Assembly (NCBI RefSeq): GCF_910594005.1
Contig: NC_057826.1
Coordinates: 26,321,501 to 26,385,500, forward strand
Source: Cervus elaphus
Lineage: Eukaryota > Chordata > Mammalia > Artiodactyla > Cervidae
Direction: 5' to 3'
Length of the DNA stretch: 64,000 bases
Shown: positions 10,545-22,995 of the stretch, in pieces
Position numbering within the stretch: position 1 is the stretch's first letter
How the letters are laid out: the number at the start of each line of letters is the position of its first letter
Translations under genes and position numbers: made by a program
The notes under the pieces: model-generated
Told to the model about the DNA's origin: nothing
What the model saw: only the letters and a program-made list of their open reading frames with translations
The model's database searches: none

Positions 10545-11470
10545 TAAAGCATTTTTGTAGTATATCCCCTTTTTCCCTTTAGCATTCCACTATTTTTATT
10601 TTCCCACATAACTATGGCACGGTAAGATATATCATGAGATAAAATAACTGGATCAGTATTAACCCTAGGATTTTTAATGGCCAGCCTGATTCTCTGTTCT
10701 TAGTGTCCCCAGCCACTGAAGTTCTAACCCCTCCCTGTACTCTGGGACCAATCCTGAAAATGGGAAGTTTAGTGCATTAGCTCTGGTCCATTTCCTACAA
10801 CTAAAGCTTGTCCCGTGCTAATCTTGTTGGACGGGACTGCTAATGGGATTCTGTAACCTCCTAAACCCTCATTGCAAGTAACACAGCTTGCATTTTGTTC
10901 TTTATCAACTGGGTTCCCATTTGAAAGCTAGTTCCTCTATGACTGTGCTCTTTCAAGAGACCAAAATCCTGCCCTGAAACCCAGGCCAGTGATATGGACC
11001 CTGTACTCTGCTCCTCAAGGCACTTAACAACTAGGAATCCTGAGTGACTTTCTTAGCTAGCGTGTTTGCTTTTTCCACACTGCTTCCTGAGACAGAGGCT
11101 GACCCCTGGCTTGTTAGGCCACAAGCTAAGCCCTTGGCTTCGTCTCTCTTTGTTCTGGTTGCTAGGAATCTGAAAAATAATTTTATGCTTGGTTGTTATA
11201 GCTTTGTTTTGAGCAACAAGTGAGCAAAAAGTTTCCTGATATATTTTCATCTATTTATTGAAATAATAAACTTCTTTGCTATGTACTTTAAAATATGGCA
11301 ATATAAAAAATTAAAAAATTAACAGAATTCTCACCATCAGGAGCTTATGGTCCAGCAGGAGAGCAAGGCATCAAACAAGTTGTGCTCAAACAAGCACTGC
11401 AAAAGGGAAAGACGCAAAGTAAGCTTACATGAGTACTTAACCTCAGCTAGTTAACATCTATCACTGAATG
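10545..11470. other. Intergenic DNA, mostly single copy
   Basis: No repeat or gene recognised. Moderately GC-rich around 10680-11200 compared with its surroundings. No coding frame with a recognisable domain. Confidence 0.5.
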
Positions 11471-11740
11471 TTGTTGTTCAGTTGCTAAGTCATGTCCAAC
11501 TCTGTGATCCCATGGATTGCAGCACGCCAGACTCCCCTGTCCTTCACTATCTCCTGGAGTTAGCTCAAATTTATGCCCATTGAGTTGATGATGCTATCCA
11601 ACCATCTCATCCTCTGCTTCTCCCTTCTCCTTTTGCCTTTAATCTTTGCCAGAATCAGGGTCTGATGCTCTAAGCATCAGATGGCCAAAGCATTGGAGCT
11701 CCAGCTTTAGCATCAGTCCATCCAATGAATATTCAGGGTT
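11471..11740 (-). mobile_element. BovB 3' end fragment
   Basis: Antisense BovB 3' region from ttgttgttcagttgctaagt through the ccaaccatctcatcctctgc and ggccaaagcattggagc marks. 5' truncated and diverged. No RT motif left. Confidence 0.85.
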
Positions 11741-11761
11741 ATTTGCCTTTTAATCTAGGTT

Positions 11762-11984
11762 TCCCAGGTGGTGCTAGTGGTAAACAACCCGCCTGCCAAT
11801 GCAAGAGATGTAGGAGACGTGGGTTGGATCCCTGGGTTGGGAAGATCCCCTGGAGGAGACCAGGGCAACCCATTCCAGCATTCTTGCTTAGAAAATCTCA
11901 TGGACAGGGGAGCCTGGTAAATATAGCCCACAGGGTCACAAAGAGTCAGACACTACTGAAGCAAATTAGCACGCACACATCACA
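11762..11984 (+). mobile_element. Bov-tA SINE with 16-bp TSD
   Basis: Bov-tA of the aggtggtgctagtggtaaa subtype. Flanks ccttttaatctaggtt (11746-11761) and ccttttaccctaggtt (11985-12000) match at 14 of 16 bases. Confidence 0.85.
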
Positions 11985-12000
11985 CCTTTTACCCTAGGTT

Positions 12001-12094
12001 TTTTTGGTGGCTGTGCATGGCTTGTGGGGTTGAACCTTGGGCCCCGGCAGTGAAAGCGCTGAGTCCTAATCACTGGATCGCCAGGGAATTCCCT
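12001..12094 (-). mobile_element. tRNA-derived SINE fragment (CHR group)
   Basis: Antisense short SINE of the type that begins gggaattccctggcgatcca on its own strand. Ends at the second TSD of the neighbouring Bov-tA. Confidence 0.75.
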
Positions 12095-12204
12095 AAAATA
12101 GGTTTTTTTAGCCTCTAAAAGCCCTGGGTATTACTTCTTTACAAAAGGCTTCAAAGGCAAAAACCCTTTTATAGGCTTCAGAAATGGCTTTATTTACATC
12201 ATTT

Positions 12205-12530
12205 TCCTCCAACTCTTTATTTCAAATCTACAGAGAAAAAAAAAAAAGGAAATAATTGTGTAATGTATCTATATGTATTCTTTGCCTAGATTCACCACTT
12301 GTTAGCTTTTTACCAATTTGATTTTTTCTCTCACTTTCTGAATCATTTGAAAATAAGTTGCAGGCTCCATGACATTTCACTACTAAGTAGCTCATCATGT
12401 ATTCTCCTCCGTGTCCACAATGCCACATTTATCCCCAAGAAATCTAACAGTATAGTCCATTCTAATCTCTTGAATTGTCTAAAACATGTTGTTGATAGCG
12501 TTTTTCCCCAATAAATCTTTTAAAAAAGAA
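12205..12530. mobile_element. Old L1M-type 3' UTR remnant
   Basis: Shares text with 86-500, for example the cctagattcaccacttgtta and aatcatttgaaaataagttg words, so it is a second copy of the same ancient family. An A12 run lies at 12236-12247. Confidence 0.55.
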
Positions 12531-12728
12531 ATATTGTGTTAATATAGCCAGCCAACTGGATGACAAGGATGATGAACAAATGTGGGTGTTAGTCAGTTCT
12601 TGCCTATTTCATTACTTATTTGTATATCCAATGAGCAGATAGATAAAAACTAAATCAACTCATTTTGCTTCTCTTAAGTAATTTTGACTACAAGTCTAAA
12701 AAGCAAAGGTGTAGCTGATTATTCATTT

Positions 12729-12805
12729 ATCTGATCTAAACACTTTCAAAATAAAATAAAAATCTGATCTAAACACTTTCAAAATCTGATCTAAACACTT
12801 TAAAA
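12729..12805 (+). repeat. Three-copy 22-bp tandem repeat
   Basis: The unit begins atctgatctaaacactttca. Copies: 12729-12750, 12762-12783 and 12784-12805. Copies 1 and 2 are identical and separated by an 11-bp A-rich spacer. Copies 2 and 3 abut and differ at one base. Confidence 0.9.
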
Positions 12806-13650
12806 ATCAAAACAATGACTGTGTTTTTCTTTCAGCTTACTACCTAGCTAGCATTGATTGGTGTATTAAATATAAACTTATTAATAACGTTTTCTCACAT
12901 CAGTGAACAAGGTTTCTTTTCTTCACAGACATTGGTTTTTTTCACCCTTGTGCATGACTCAAGATTAATTTCCGTCCCTTTATCTGTATGCCTGCTAAAA
13001 GATGGAGACTATAGAGATTGGAAGTATTTTTGGAGCGCCTGCTTGAATTCCTTGAATTGTTTACTTATTCCTATGAACAGTGTCTAGAAGGCTAAAAGAA
13101 ACAGCCAAAAACTCTTCTAATTCAAGCCAGTGGTGCTTGCCTTTGTCCAGGGACATCTCTCGAGATTATGTTATAAAATGTGTCTTAGAGAAAGTCTGAC
13201 CTTGCTTTGCCCGTATTTTATAGTTCATGGACTGCCTGACAGTTTCATTTATACTTCCAGCCTTTCCTATACAATTCTATGAAATATAGTTTTAAGCAGC
13301 AAATGCCAAATTTTGAACTTAAATAGTAAAGACAGTCCTCAAAAAAAAATGAATGCAAAATCTAGCATCAAAGACATGTAGAATTTGGTTCTCAAAAACA
13401 ATACCAAAAATAGGGGAAAAAAAGAATTTACTGTCACTTTTTAAAAAAATAATGGAGGGAACCCAGCATATAGATAAATGTAAAACCCTAAATTAGTTGA
13501 CTTTTTAGTTTTCTAAGGCAATGGTCTTCAAAGTCTGGTGTGTGTCCTTCAGGGCTACGCAAGACAATCCACTGGGTATGGAAAGAAACTATTGAATAAA
13601 TGTCAACTTATATTTTTATTCCACCCTTAAAAATGTCTGTGCACTGCATG
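12806..13650. other. Intergenic DNA, nothing recognised
   Basis: AT-rich sequence. The plus frame at 12854-13087 has no recognisable domain and no supporting context, so it is not called a gene. Confidence 0.5.
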
Positions 13651-13859
13651 GTGGTGGTAGTTTAGTCACTAAGTCGTGTCTGACTCTTGCGATCCCATGG
13701 ACTGTAGCCTGCCAGGCTCCTCTGTCCATGGGATTTCCCAGGTAAGAATACTGGAGTGGGTTGCCATTTCCTTCTCCAGGGGATCTTCTAGACCCAGGAA
13801 TAGAACCCAGATCTCCTGCATTGCAGGCAGATGATTTACCAACTGAGCTATGAGGGAAC
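13651..13859 (-). mobile_element. Bov-tA SINE, full length
   Basis: Antisense copy from tttagtcactaagtcgtgtc to the mirrored head gagctatgagggaacg. Confidence 0.9.
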
Positions 13860-15673
13860 GTACATCATACATTGGTATAGTAATACATATATTTAATGTA
13901 AAAATAAATATGCAAAAAAGCTTGCAGACCACTTTTTAAAGTTAGTATGCTTTGATTAAGTCATTTTGTTTATATTTTAAGAAAACTGTGGAAAAAAACT
14001 TTCTCAAAAGGAATAAACTGAAATGTACAGCTACATATAAAATGTTAAATTATTGCATTTGTACTGCTAACCTTTAAAATAGTCATTACATACTAAAAAT
14101 CACCATACAGTTTTATGAATATGTTAAAACAATGTCTTATTTAATTTCTGCAAATTGTAAAGATAATTATTGAGAATTTGAAAATGACATGAAAATAAAA
14201 TGAAGGAAAAATCCAAGAGACAATCATTGTTGTCATTTTATGTAGTCTCTCTCATCTTTTTTATACATTTTTATATAGATGAAATCATATGTATAGATAA
14301 ATACACTTTTGATTTGTTGTAAAATATACACATTCATAAATATATAGAAATATTGAATACACAAGATTCATAAATTCATAAGGGCAAATTTAATGACTGG
14401 GTAACAGCCCATGTTGACATAAATGCCCTTATAAATGCTGAAATGAAACTAAAGGGCAAGAAGAATTGTGCACTGATAACATTTCTAGGAAATCCACCGC
14501 AGATGGTTTTATGAAACAAGCCTTTCTTTAACGTGCTATTTAGATAGACATGATATTCTGTTGTGGGCTACCATTAATTTGATGTGGTGTATGAAGAGCT
14601 TATTTTAATCTATATTTTTGCTTCTATGATATATACATACATATATATATGTACTTACACTTGCGTGTGGTATATATGTGTGTGTGGGTAGATATATGTA
14701 GAGATACACACACATGCACACACACACTTGTCAAACAGAGATTCTTTAATTCTTTAGGGTTTATTAGACCAGAAGCATTTACCAAGGGAACCTCTTTCCA
14801 GGAGGTCTGAAGGCACAGTGACTGTAACTGTAGAATCATTACAACTATATTTCTTCCACCAGTGTCCACAAGCTAGAATTTCTATTAAAAAAAAGTTAGC
14901 TTTCCTGTGCGAGCAACAGAAAAATGGATACATCAAAAGCTAGGTGGAGGTCCAAGGTAAGGAAAAGTTGGAATTATAAAATAAATTAAGCCAACAACAT
15001 CTGTGAAAGAAAATAAAATCCAATATCCAAATAATATCCAAAACAAAGAGGTGCTATTAATAGCAGTCACTGAAAAAATATGTCAAACAAAATAAGCAGC
15101 TTAAGTTGTAAAGAATAAAAGAGACTGAAAGCACTCTTTGAAACTTCAAACAACCATTTCTACCACTCTAATCCTTCTTTAGGCCATGTAATTCCTTTCT
15201 TTGGTCATTTACCCCTAAATTACTGAAAACAAATACTTGACAAGAGGCAGCTGAATTAATCTTTTAGCTTTTGACTGAACTGAGATGAGGCTAGCTGGTT
15301 TATCAGCATATTACTGATAAATCTTTGAATAGGTATAAGATTCAGTTAATATCTCAGTCCAACTATTTTTAAGATAAATAGTGACATAGTCTTCTTACAA
15401 TGAACACTAGGTTCATTGAACAAGCATGACTTAAAAAAAATTCTTTTCAAGCCACTGGGAGAAAAACTCACAGATCAGAGACACACAACTAATATTTTTA
15501 TCCTTTATAGTTTCCAACATTTTCAATGTCTGGATATTCCGATAATATCCAAAATTTTTCCAATTTAAACTGTTAAATAAACGTGAAATACTAATAGAAA
15601 CCTGTTAAAGTTATGACCAACTTTCAACTAGAATGTGACCATGTATAATTAAAAGGGTAAAACTAAAAGGAAC
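13860..15673. other. Intergenic AT-rich DNA
   Basis: No gene. Contains the TA/CA microsatellite at 14629-14731. The remainder has no repeat I recognise. Confidence 0.5.
14629..14731. repeat. Compound (TA)n/(TG)n/(CA)n microsatellite
   Basis: Interrupted runs atatatacatacatatatat, tatatatgtgtgtgtggg and acacacacatgcacacacac within about 100 bp. Likely to be length-variable. Confidence 0.8.
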
Positions 15674-15870
15674 GCTTCCCTGGTGGCTCAGTGATAAAGA
15701 ATTTGCCTACCAATTCAGAAATGGTGGTTCAATCCCTGGGTCAGGAAGATCCTCTGGAGAAAGAAACAGCAACCCGCTTGCCTGGGAAATCTCATGGACA
15801 GAGGAGCCTGGCAGGCTACAGTCCATGGGGCTCACAAGAGTTGGACATGACTTAGCAACTAAACAATAAC
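15674..15870 (+). mobile_element. Bov-tA SINE
   Basis: Sense copy from gcttccctggtggctcagtg to gttggacatgacttagcaac with an internal deletion around the cagtattc section, followed by an A-rich tail. Confidence 0.9.
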
Positions 15871-16220
15871 AAAAAGTAAAATAAGAAACTAACAACAAAA
15901 AGTAAAAACCTTCACTGCCAGGTCCTTTTGTTAATGGCATCAAGAATGTTTCTAAAACTTTTTTATAACAAATTCAGAATCATCAGAATATTGCAGTAAA
16001 ATCTGACACCTTAACAGTCTATCTGTTTAAATTTACTAACAAAAAATTGTAAACATGGTGTAATACAGACTTGGAGCAGTGTATCTCAACTTAAAAGCAC
16101 TGATCTAACAACATTGGAAAACATTATCCTTCAACTAAAGATAAATTTTTAAAAAGCACTTACTTATCTAATCAATTCAATACAGAAAGTTTGTCACACA
16201 GGCCCCATACACATGCACAT
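15871..16220. other. Intergenic DNA, nothing recognised
   Basis: AT-rich stretch between two Bov-tA copies. No gene. Confidence 0.5.
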
Positions 16221-16444
16221 GTAAGCATGCTAAGTCACTTCAGTTGTGTCCGACTCCGTGTGAACCTATGGACTATAGCCCACCAGGCTCCTCTGTCCAT
16301 GGGATTCTCCAGGCAAGAATATCAGAGTAGGTTGCCATGCCCTCCTCCAGGGGAACTTCCCGACCCAGGGATCAAACTTACGTCTCCTACGTCTCCTTCA
16401 CTGGCAGGTGTGTTCTTTCCCACTAGCACCACCTGCGAAGCCCT
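16221..16444 (-). mobile_element. Bov-tA SINE
   Basis: Antisense copy (taagtcacttcagttgtgtc to caccacctgcgaagcccta). A possible 8-bp TSD, catgcaca, lies at 16212-16219 and 16448-16455. The frame at 16191-16685 runs through it by chance. Confidence 0.85.
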
Positions 16445-16929
16445 ACCCATGCACAACTCCCAATTAAAAACATTCTTTAGTGTGGCAATAAAATCTTTAC
16501 ATTTTTTGTGTTTTCTTTTTGTAATTTCCTTTTCTTCAACTTTTTCCTATTTCATAAATATGAGTCACACAGCAACAATGATAAGGAAATCCAACCTAGA
16601 GTTCCTGCAAGTTTCTAAAATTTCACAGTTATGGTGGTCTATGTATTTTATAGTCAAATCGTCTCTTCATGTATTGTATACTTAATAACTTCCAATTTTA
16701 AATACCAACTCTAAACAAAACTGCTCGACACATTCATTTTACTCTCTACACCAGTTTTTCTTCAAGTGAGGTACTGATTAATTTTAGGATCTTTCATTTT
16801 AGTGACCACAGGGTATGAAACTAGAATAAAGGATGAAAGGAAATAGAAAACTTAAAAGCTACAATGACTACTTCAAAGGGGGGGGCGGGAAATAGCAATT
16901 TTAGCATCTTGCAAAGAGAAGAGGATCAA
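16445..16929. other. Intergenic DNA, nothing recognised
   Basis: No gene. A G-run with one C (ggggggggcggg) lies near 16879. Confidence 0.5.
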
Positions 16930-17145
16930 CAATAACAACAATTTATTCAATGTTTCCTGTAAGCTGTGCACTGTTAAACTTTTTACATAAATAACCTCAT
17001 TCATTCTTTGCAAAATTCCTATGAGGTAAGCATTGTTATTTATTCCAGTATCACAGAGCCAACATGTAACAGAGCTAGGAATGAGCTTACTTTTACTTGT
17101 CTCTAAAGCTTATCTCCTAACCACCACACATATTGCCTTCAACAC
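16930..17145 (+). mobile_element. MIR SINE
   Basis: Ancient mammalian tRNA-SINE. Recognisable order: the acataaataacctcattcat word, then cctatgaggtaagcattgtt, then acagagctaggaatgagctt and a cttatctcctaaccacc end. Strongly diverged. Confidence 0.7.
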
Positions 17146-18522
17146 AACACCTCTTTGACATCAAATTCTGTAAACATAATGAAATGACTCTGAGTGATGA
17201 GATAGGTAGAGAATAAGAATTAATAGTTTATTAATCAAAACGGAAACTGGGAAAATTGGGGAGGTAATGAACAAAACTGTCTGTAAATGAGCTCCAAAAT
17301 CTAGTCAGAAATTCTTAGCACTTGCCTGATATCTTGGGCAACAATATGAGATTTTACACAAAGTAAAATAATTAGTCCATGAGCAAGCAATTAAGCCAAG
17401 GGAAAAGCTATTGGCATTGACATTGTGGGGCCGTTGATCAAGATAATTTGTGAATCATTTTGCATAAATCATAAAACATCACATTATGCGTTGCTGCAAT
17501 ACATGACTTTCTTGAGAAATTCTATTAATAGAGCTAATCTGTGAGCTATAATATCGTTGGATACTTGCCAGGTTCATGTACCGAAATATTTCATATACCA
17601 TAAGAAGGATAATAATTTCTTGGAGATTATTCCAAACTTTAAGAATCTGAAAAGGAGTGCATACTCAGGATCTAAAATTATTCTTGTGAGCAACAAACAC
17701 GAGATGCTGGACATGACAGGCAACTTTAGTATTGCCAGAGAATTGTGATAATTAATTCTTTTTCTACCCAGTAGACATTTCCTTACGTCTTTCTTGTGGG
17801 GACCCATTTCTTGTGGGGCTGATTCCCTGCCCTTCTCCACCAGGCATACACTTCTGCATCTACCACCACCACCACCTTAGGAAATACACAGATGGTACAG
17901 ACCTAGCTAGATACTGCACATCTGTGGCAGCAGGGACTGATCATGAAGAGGGACCAAGCAAGGGTAATCACAATCCTCTTTAGGACTTTTGCTAATAATG
18001 CTGAAGAAAAGGCACTCTTCCGCTATTGTGAGGAAAACTAGAGAAGTCTAGACTGGCAAATGGCCATCATTGCTACCACTTGGAGAAAACTTGTAGAAGA
18101 ATAAATCTAAAAACAGCAATAAGGAAATGTTGAGAATGGTGGGTTTGTGACAGCATTCCAATGACATCATCTGAGAATCTGAATCTAGCTGTAGTTGAAG
18201 CTGGAAGCAATCTTGCATTTCTCAGCTATACAGTCAATAGATACTCTTTTGTGTTTAAACTAGTTTGAGTTTCTGCCATCTGCAAATAAAAGTGAACTTT
18301 GACCATAGGTACACCATAAATGTATTCTATAAGTACAGTAATACCCTAACATTGCTATAATCTCAGTTGTCTGCGTACAAGTCCATAAACTCTGGCAAAT
18401 GTGCCACAGACTTTGCTGTGGTATGATGAAATGCAATTCCACCATGATGGTCCTAATTTTTAAATTTTTGTTTTAATTCGCTTTTTAAAACATGTATCTG
18501 CACAATTTAGATTATACTAAAA
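17146..18522. other. Intergenic DNA, nothing recognised
   Basis: No repeat or gene recognised over about 1.4 kb. Short frames at 17557-17840 and 18260-18445 lack domains. This is one of the longer repeat-poor pieces upstream of SGPP1. Confidence 0.5.
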
Positions 18523-18633
18523 TGGAGTGGGTTGCCATTTCCTTCTCCAGGGGATCTTCCTGATCCAGGGATCAAATCTGGGTCCCCTGCATTGCAGGCA
18601 AATTCTTTTCCATCTGAGCCACGAGGGAAGCCC
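18523..18633 (-). mobile_element. Bov-tA SINE, half copy
   Basis: Antisense 5' half only (ggagtgggttgccatttcct to gagccacgagggaagccc). Confidence 0.85.
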
Positions 18634-19078
18634 AAAAGGATCAACCAACCATTCCAAATTCAGAAATAAAAAATTGCTGGTATCTAAGAAGTCACTTTGT
18701 GTCTTTTCCACCTTTACTTGAGAGGTAACCACTGTATATTATGTGAGTTTGCATTTCTTTGGTCTCTGTATAAATGAAACTGTACTGTGTTTTTCTTCTG
18801 TGACTTGAACTTTTCTCTTAATATATTGTTCTTGAGAATCAACTATGTTGTTGAAATGGTGATGAAATAAAATGTGTATTTTAAGGCAGAATAAGAAAAA
18901 ACCTAAAGCTCAGTGTGCATCTGCATTACACATTAACCAGAGCTCTCAAAGATGGGAGTGCCTGCTCAGTCACAAAAATCAATTTTTTTCCCCTCTTTCT
19001 TCTTTGTGTAGCTGTGTTACTTCTTAAAGCAATAATGTTCCTTTCACTACTCATTTAAGATAAAAAAAAATCCTCCAG
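18634..19078. other. Intergenic DNA, possibly old L1
   Basis: 18720-18860 has wording seen in L1M fragments (gaatcaactatgttgttg) but is too diverged to call. No gene. Confidence 0.35.
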
Positions 19079-19380
19079 AAAGTGAGCATAGAGGGAACTT
19101 ACCTCAACATAATAAAGGCTATACATGACAAACACAGCTGACATCATTCTCAAGAGTAAGAAGCTGAAAACATTCTAAGATCATGAACAAGACAAGGATG
19201 TCCATTGTCAGCACTTTTATTCAACTTAATTTTGGAAGCCCTGGCCACAGAAAGGAAAGAAGAAAAAGAAATAAAGGAATCCAAATTGGAAAAGAAGTTA
19301 AACTGTCACTGTTTGTAGATGACTGTAACCTGAAACTAACACAACACTGTAAATTAACTATATTCTAATAAAATTTTTAA
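19079..19380 (+). mobile_element. L1 ORF2 RT fragment plus L1 3' end
   Basis: 19079-19321 encodes, with breaks, a piece of L1 reverse transcriptase (GIQIGKEVKLSLFVDD is readable in the 19183-19368 frame). It passes directly into an L1 3' end (gtaacctgaaactaacacaa, tctaataaaa), so the middle of the element was deleted. Confidence 0.75.
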
Positions 19381-20165
19381 AATAAAATAAAACTCTTCAG
19401 CTATTAAAAAAAAATAGTGTTCCTTCCTGGCTCTGTAGGGGGTTATAGTGGCTGTATATGCTTACCTGGACTATGAACCCTTGATGAACCTTGTGTAAAA
19501 CATCAGCTTATCGTTTTGAGGTACAATCCTTTGTCTCAAAAATATATATGCCTATTCCTTCAACTTCTACCAGGTGGAACAGTTTTCAGAGCTTTCTGAG
19601 AATCTACTTCCTGGGTTATAATTCTCAGTTTGGCTCATGTAAAATTCCTTTTTCTTTTTAACTTGTAGTTAATTGAATTTTCATTAGCAGTAGAATAAAA
19701 GTTAATTCATTTTCACTGCTGTGTAAAGTATTCCGTTGAGAAACACACAACAATTTATTAGGCTATTTTTCAACTGGAGGACATTTGGGTTTCCCATTTT
19801 TTGCTATCACAAACACTGCTTCTGTGAACATTCTTATGTGTGTTCCTAAGGCACATGTACAAGAGATGCCTTAAACTGTACCTAGGAGTGGCAACAGTGG
19901 GTTGTTGGGGATGCTTGTGTTCTTTTTTCCCAGAAAATGCCAAATTATTTTCCAAAGTGGTTGTACCAATTTCAACTTCTACCAGCAATGTGTCAAAGTT
20001 CTGATTGCTCCACATATTCTTATCAATATCTAACACTAACCCACTTTAAATTTTTGCCCAGTCTGATTATCATGAAATAGTACTGTTTGGTTTAAATTTT
20101 TCATGTTCCTGACTACTAAGGATGTTGAACACATTTTAATATGGCTATGAACCATTTGATTTCCC

Positions 20166-20420
20166 CCTTTTTTAATTTATTTATTTTAATTGGAGGCTAA
20201 TCACTTTACAATATTGTATTGGTTTTGCCATACATCGACATGAATCCATCATGGGTGTACATGTGGTCCACATCCTGACCCTTCCTCCCACCTCCCTCCC
20301 CATCCCATCCCTCTAGGTTATCCCAGTGCACGAGCCCCAAGCAACCTGTCTCGTGCATCGAACCTGGACTGGCGATTCGTTTCACATATGATAATATACA
20401 TGATTTCTTCTTTTTTGGTG
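20166..20420 (-). mobile_element. Ruminant L1 3' UTR, antisense
   Basis: Reverse complement of the ruminant L1 3' end: ggaggctaatcactttacaa, ccatacatcgacatgaatcc, then a cctccctccccatcccat tract. Younger than the surrounding L1M. Confidence 0.8.
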
Positions 20421-20813
20421 AATGACTGTCTCTGTATTGCACCAATTTTTAATTTTGGTATTAGTCTTATTCTTACTAACTAACTGTCTTACAATTATTC
20501 TGGATGCTAATCTTTTGTGAGTTTTATGTGTCACAGTACCCTCTCAGTTTATTACTGTTTTTTGGTGTCTTTCAATAAACAGAAGTTCTTAATTTAAATC
20601 TATTGAATTTATCCATCTTTACTTTTATGGTTTGTGTTTTTGTGCTCAATTTAAGAAACCTTTCAGCACTCTTAATACAATAAAGATACTGTCCTACATA
20701 GCACTTAAGAAGTCTGAAGTTCTGTTTTCTGTATTTAGGTCTCAATCTATCTGGAATTTTCTTTTGTATATTGTATGAATAATGGTCCATTGCTTTCCCA
20801 GAGGGATTCACAA

Positions 20814-21041
20814 GGGTTTCCGTGATGGCTCAGTGGGTACAGAATCTGCCTGCAATGGAGGAGACACAAGAGACGCAGGTTTGATCCCGGGGTTGGGAAG
20901 ATCCCCTGGAGGAGGAAATGGCAACCCATTCCAGTATTCTGGTCTGAAAAAATCCCATTTACAGAGGAGCCTGGCGGGCTACAGTCCAAAGGGTCACAAA
21001 GAGTTGGACACAACTGAGCGATTAAGCGCACACACACACAA
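20814..21041 (+). mobile_element. Bov-tA SINE with (CA)n tail
   Basis: Sense full-length copy (gggtttccgtgatggctcag to ggacacaactgagcgatta) ending in a short CA run at 21030-21041. Confidence 0.9.
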
Positions 21042-21339
21042 CTATCAAAGAGAGCCTTATCTAATAACCTGACATTTATTTACTTGGGATTTTAATGTAG
21101 TTTCATAACATTTTATGATTTCCCTCAAAAAAGGATTACATATATTAACATTTTATTAAATTTATTCCTGAATACTTTTGGTTTTCTGTTGTCATTGAAA
21201 ATAGCATTTTTTAAAAATTACATCTTTCAACAGATATACGCTGTTGAATTGCAGCAGACTTTTGTATATTGATTTTTAAACATTCTTGCCAGTTTCTCTT
21301 ATCGATTCTAATAATTAACTTCTAGATTTAAAAATTTTA

Positions 21340-21636
21340 GGGGCTTTACTGTTGGTCCAGTGGTTAAGAATTCACCTGTGAATGCAAGGGACCCAGGTTC
21401 AATTCCCCTGGTCTGGGAAGACCCCATGCGTTGTGTGGCAGCTGAGCCCATGTGCCACAACTGCTGAAGCCCACTGCTCTAGAACCTGTGCTTGGCAACA
21501 AGAGAAGCCACCACACTGATGGGCCCAGACACCACAACTAAAGAGTAGCCCCTCCTTGCCTCATCTAGAGAAAGCCTGCATGCAGCAAAGAAGACCCAGC
21601 ACAGCCAATAAATGAATAAATAGATAATTTTTTTAA
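21340..21636 (+). mobile_element. CHR SINE, near full length
   Basis: Head ggggctttactgttggtcca, CHR body, tail aataaatgaataaatagata. No convincing TSD found by eye. Confidence 0.85.
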
Positions 21637-21769
21637 ACCTTATACCATTCACCAATAGTGACAGTTTTGTTTCTTCTATCCCTGAAGCAACTAAGATTTC
21701 CAATACAATGTTGAAGTGAAGTGGTAATAACAGGTATCTTTTACTTGCTTCTGATCTGAGATATGTTTG

Positions 21770-21988
21770 CTGTTGTTGTTCAGTCGTTCAGTCACGTTCG
21801 ACTCTTTGCAACCCCATGGACTGCAGCCCGCCAGGCTTCCCTGTCCATCACCAACTCCTAAAGTTTGCTCAAACTCATGTCGTCTGAGTCAGTGATGCCA
21901 TCCAACCATCTCATCCTCCGTCGTCCCCTTCTCCTCCTGCCTTCAATCTTTCCCAGTGTCAGGGTCTTTTGTAATGAGTCAGTGTTTA
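21770..21988 (-). mobile_element. BovB 3' end fragment
   Basis: Antisense (ctgttgttgttcagtcgttc to the gtcagggtcttttgtaatga section). About 220 bp, 5' truncated. Confidence 0.9.
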
Positions 21989-22283
21989 GTATTTCACAAA
22001 ATGTTTGGTATAAGTTTTTGCAGATAACTTTTATCAAGTTAGTAAGTTTCATTACAGTCCTGATTTTTTAAAAAAATTTTGTTGTGAATGGATGTTGAAT
22101 TTTATTTAATATTTTTCCTTCATCAACTGAAAAGATCGTATGTTTTTCTTAGATTTGTTGTTAACACAATAAATTACATTAATTTACCTACTATTAAACC
22201 AACATGTGTCTTCAGTATAAATCCAATATGCTAACATTTCTAATACACTGTTTGATTTGATTCGCTAATGTTTTGTTTAGAAT

Positions 22284-22490
22284 GAAAGTGTTAGTCGCTA
22301 AGTTGGGTCCAACTCTGCAACCCCATGGACTTAGCGCCCCCAGGCTCCTCCGTCCATGGAATTCTCCAGGCAAGAATACTGGAGTGGATAGCCATGCCTT
22401 TCTCTAGGGGATCTTCCTGACCCAGGAATCGAACCTGGGTCTCCCGCATTGCAGGCAGATTCTTTACCATCTGAGCCACCAGGGAAGCCC
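22284..22490 (-). mobile_element. Bov-tA SINE, 11-bp TSD
   Basis: Antisense full-length copy. Perfect direct repeat ttgtttagaat at 22273-22283 and 22491-22501. Confidence 0.92.
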
Positions 22491-22817
22491 TTGTTTAGAA
22501 TATTCACCTTATTTTATGAGTGCTAGTAGCCAGCAGTTTTCTTTTCTTGCTTTGTCCTTTTCTGATTTTGGTTATCAAGGACATGTTAGTCTGATTACCC
22601 ATTTTACCTGTAGAAGAGAAATATATACATCTGTAGATACAAATATTATTCCTCTGTAAATGGAGATTTATAAATTATGTCAAACATGAACCAGTTAAAG
22701 AATGCAGATAAGACATATCTATTCAAAGTAAATGCTTTTATCGACACTATCATTTCTTTTCATTTAATCTTCTTGCACTCCTACATAGAATATTTCTCTG
22801 GCTATGTAGTATATAGA

Positions 22818-22995
22818 GCAGTGTAGCAAAAGGAACACAGTACTCCACCGATACCCAGCAGACTTAATTCTCATTCCAGCTCTGCCACATTCTAAGTTGC
22901 CTCAAATATAGATTGATGATAATAACTTATTTATTATTATCACTGTCAAGATCACATGAAATAACATATATGAAAGCCAATTTTATAGAAATGTA
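22818..22995 (+). mobile_element. Probable MIR
   Basis: Weak match in order to MIR: agcagtgtagcaaaaggaac, then tcattccagctctgccacat, then a gataataacttatttatta section and an agatcacatgaaataacata end. Confidence 0.5.

Larger units (their letters stand above)
19381..22600 (-). mobile_element. Antisense old L1 tract, heavily nested
   Basis: From about 19690 the text follows antisense L1M: 19700-20160 (ggaggacatttgggtttccc, ccagcaatgtgtcaaagttc), 20440-20810, 21080-21340, 21640-21770 and 21990-22280. It is interrupted by an L1 3' end, two SINE families and a BovB piece, annotated separately. 19381-19690 has no clear assignment. Confidence 0.55.

Noticed and set aside
12729..12805. CRISPR-like direct repeats
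   Set aside because: Only three copies, two of them with no spacer, in a mammalian genome.
16879..16890. G-run as a G-quadruplex
   Set aside because: A single G-tract with one C and no further spaced G-tracts; not a quadruplex motif.
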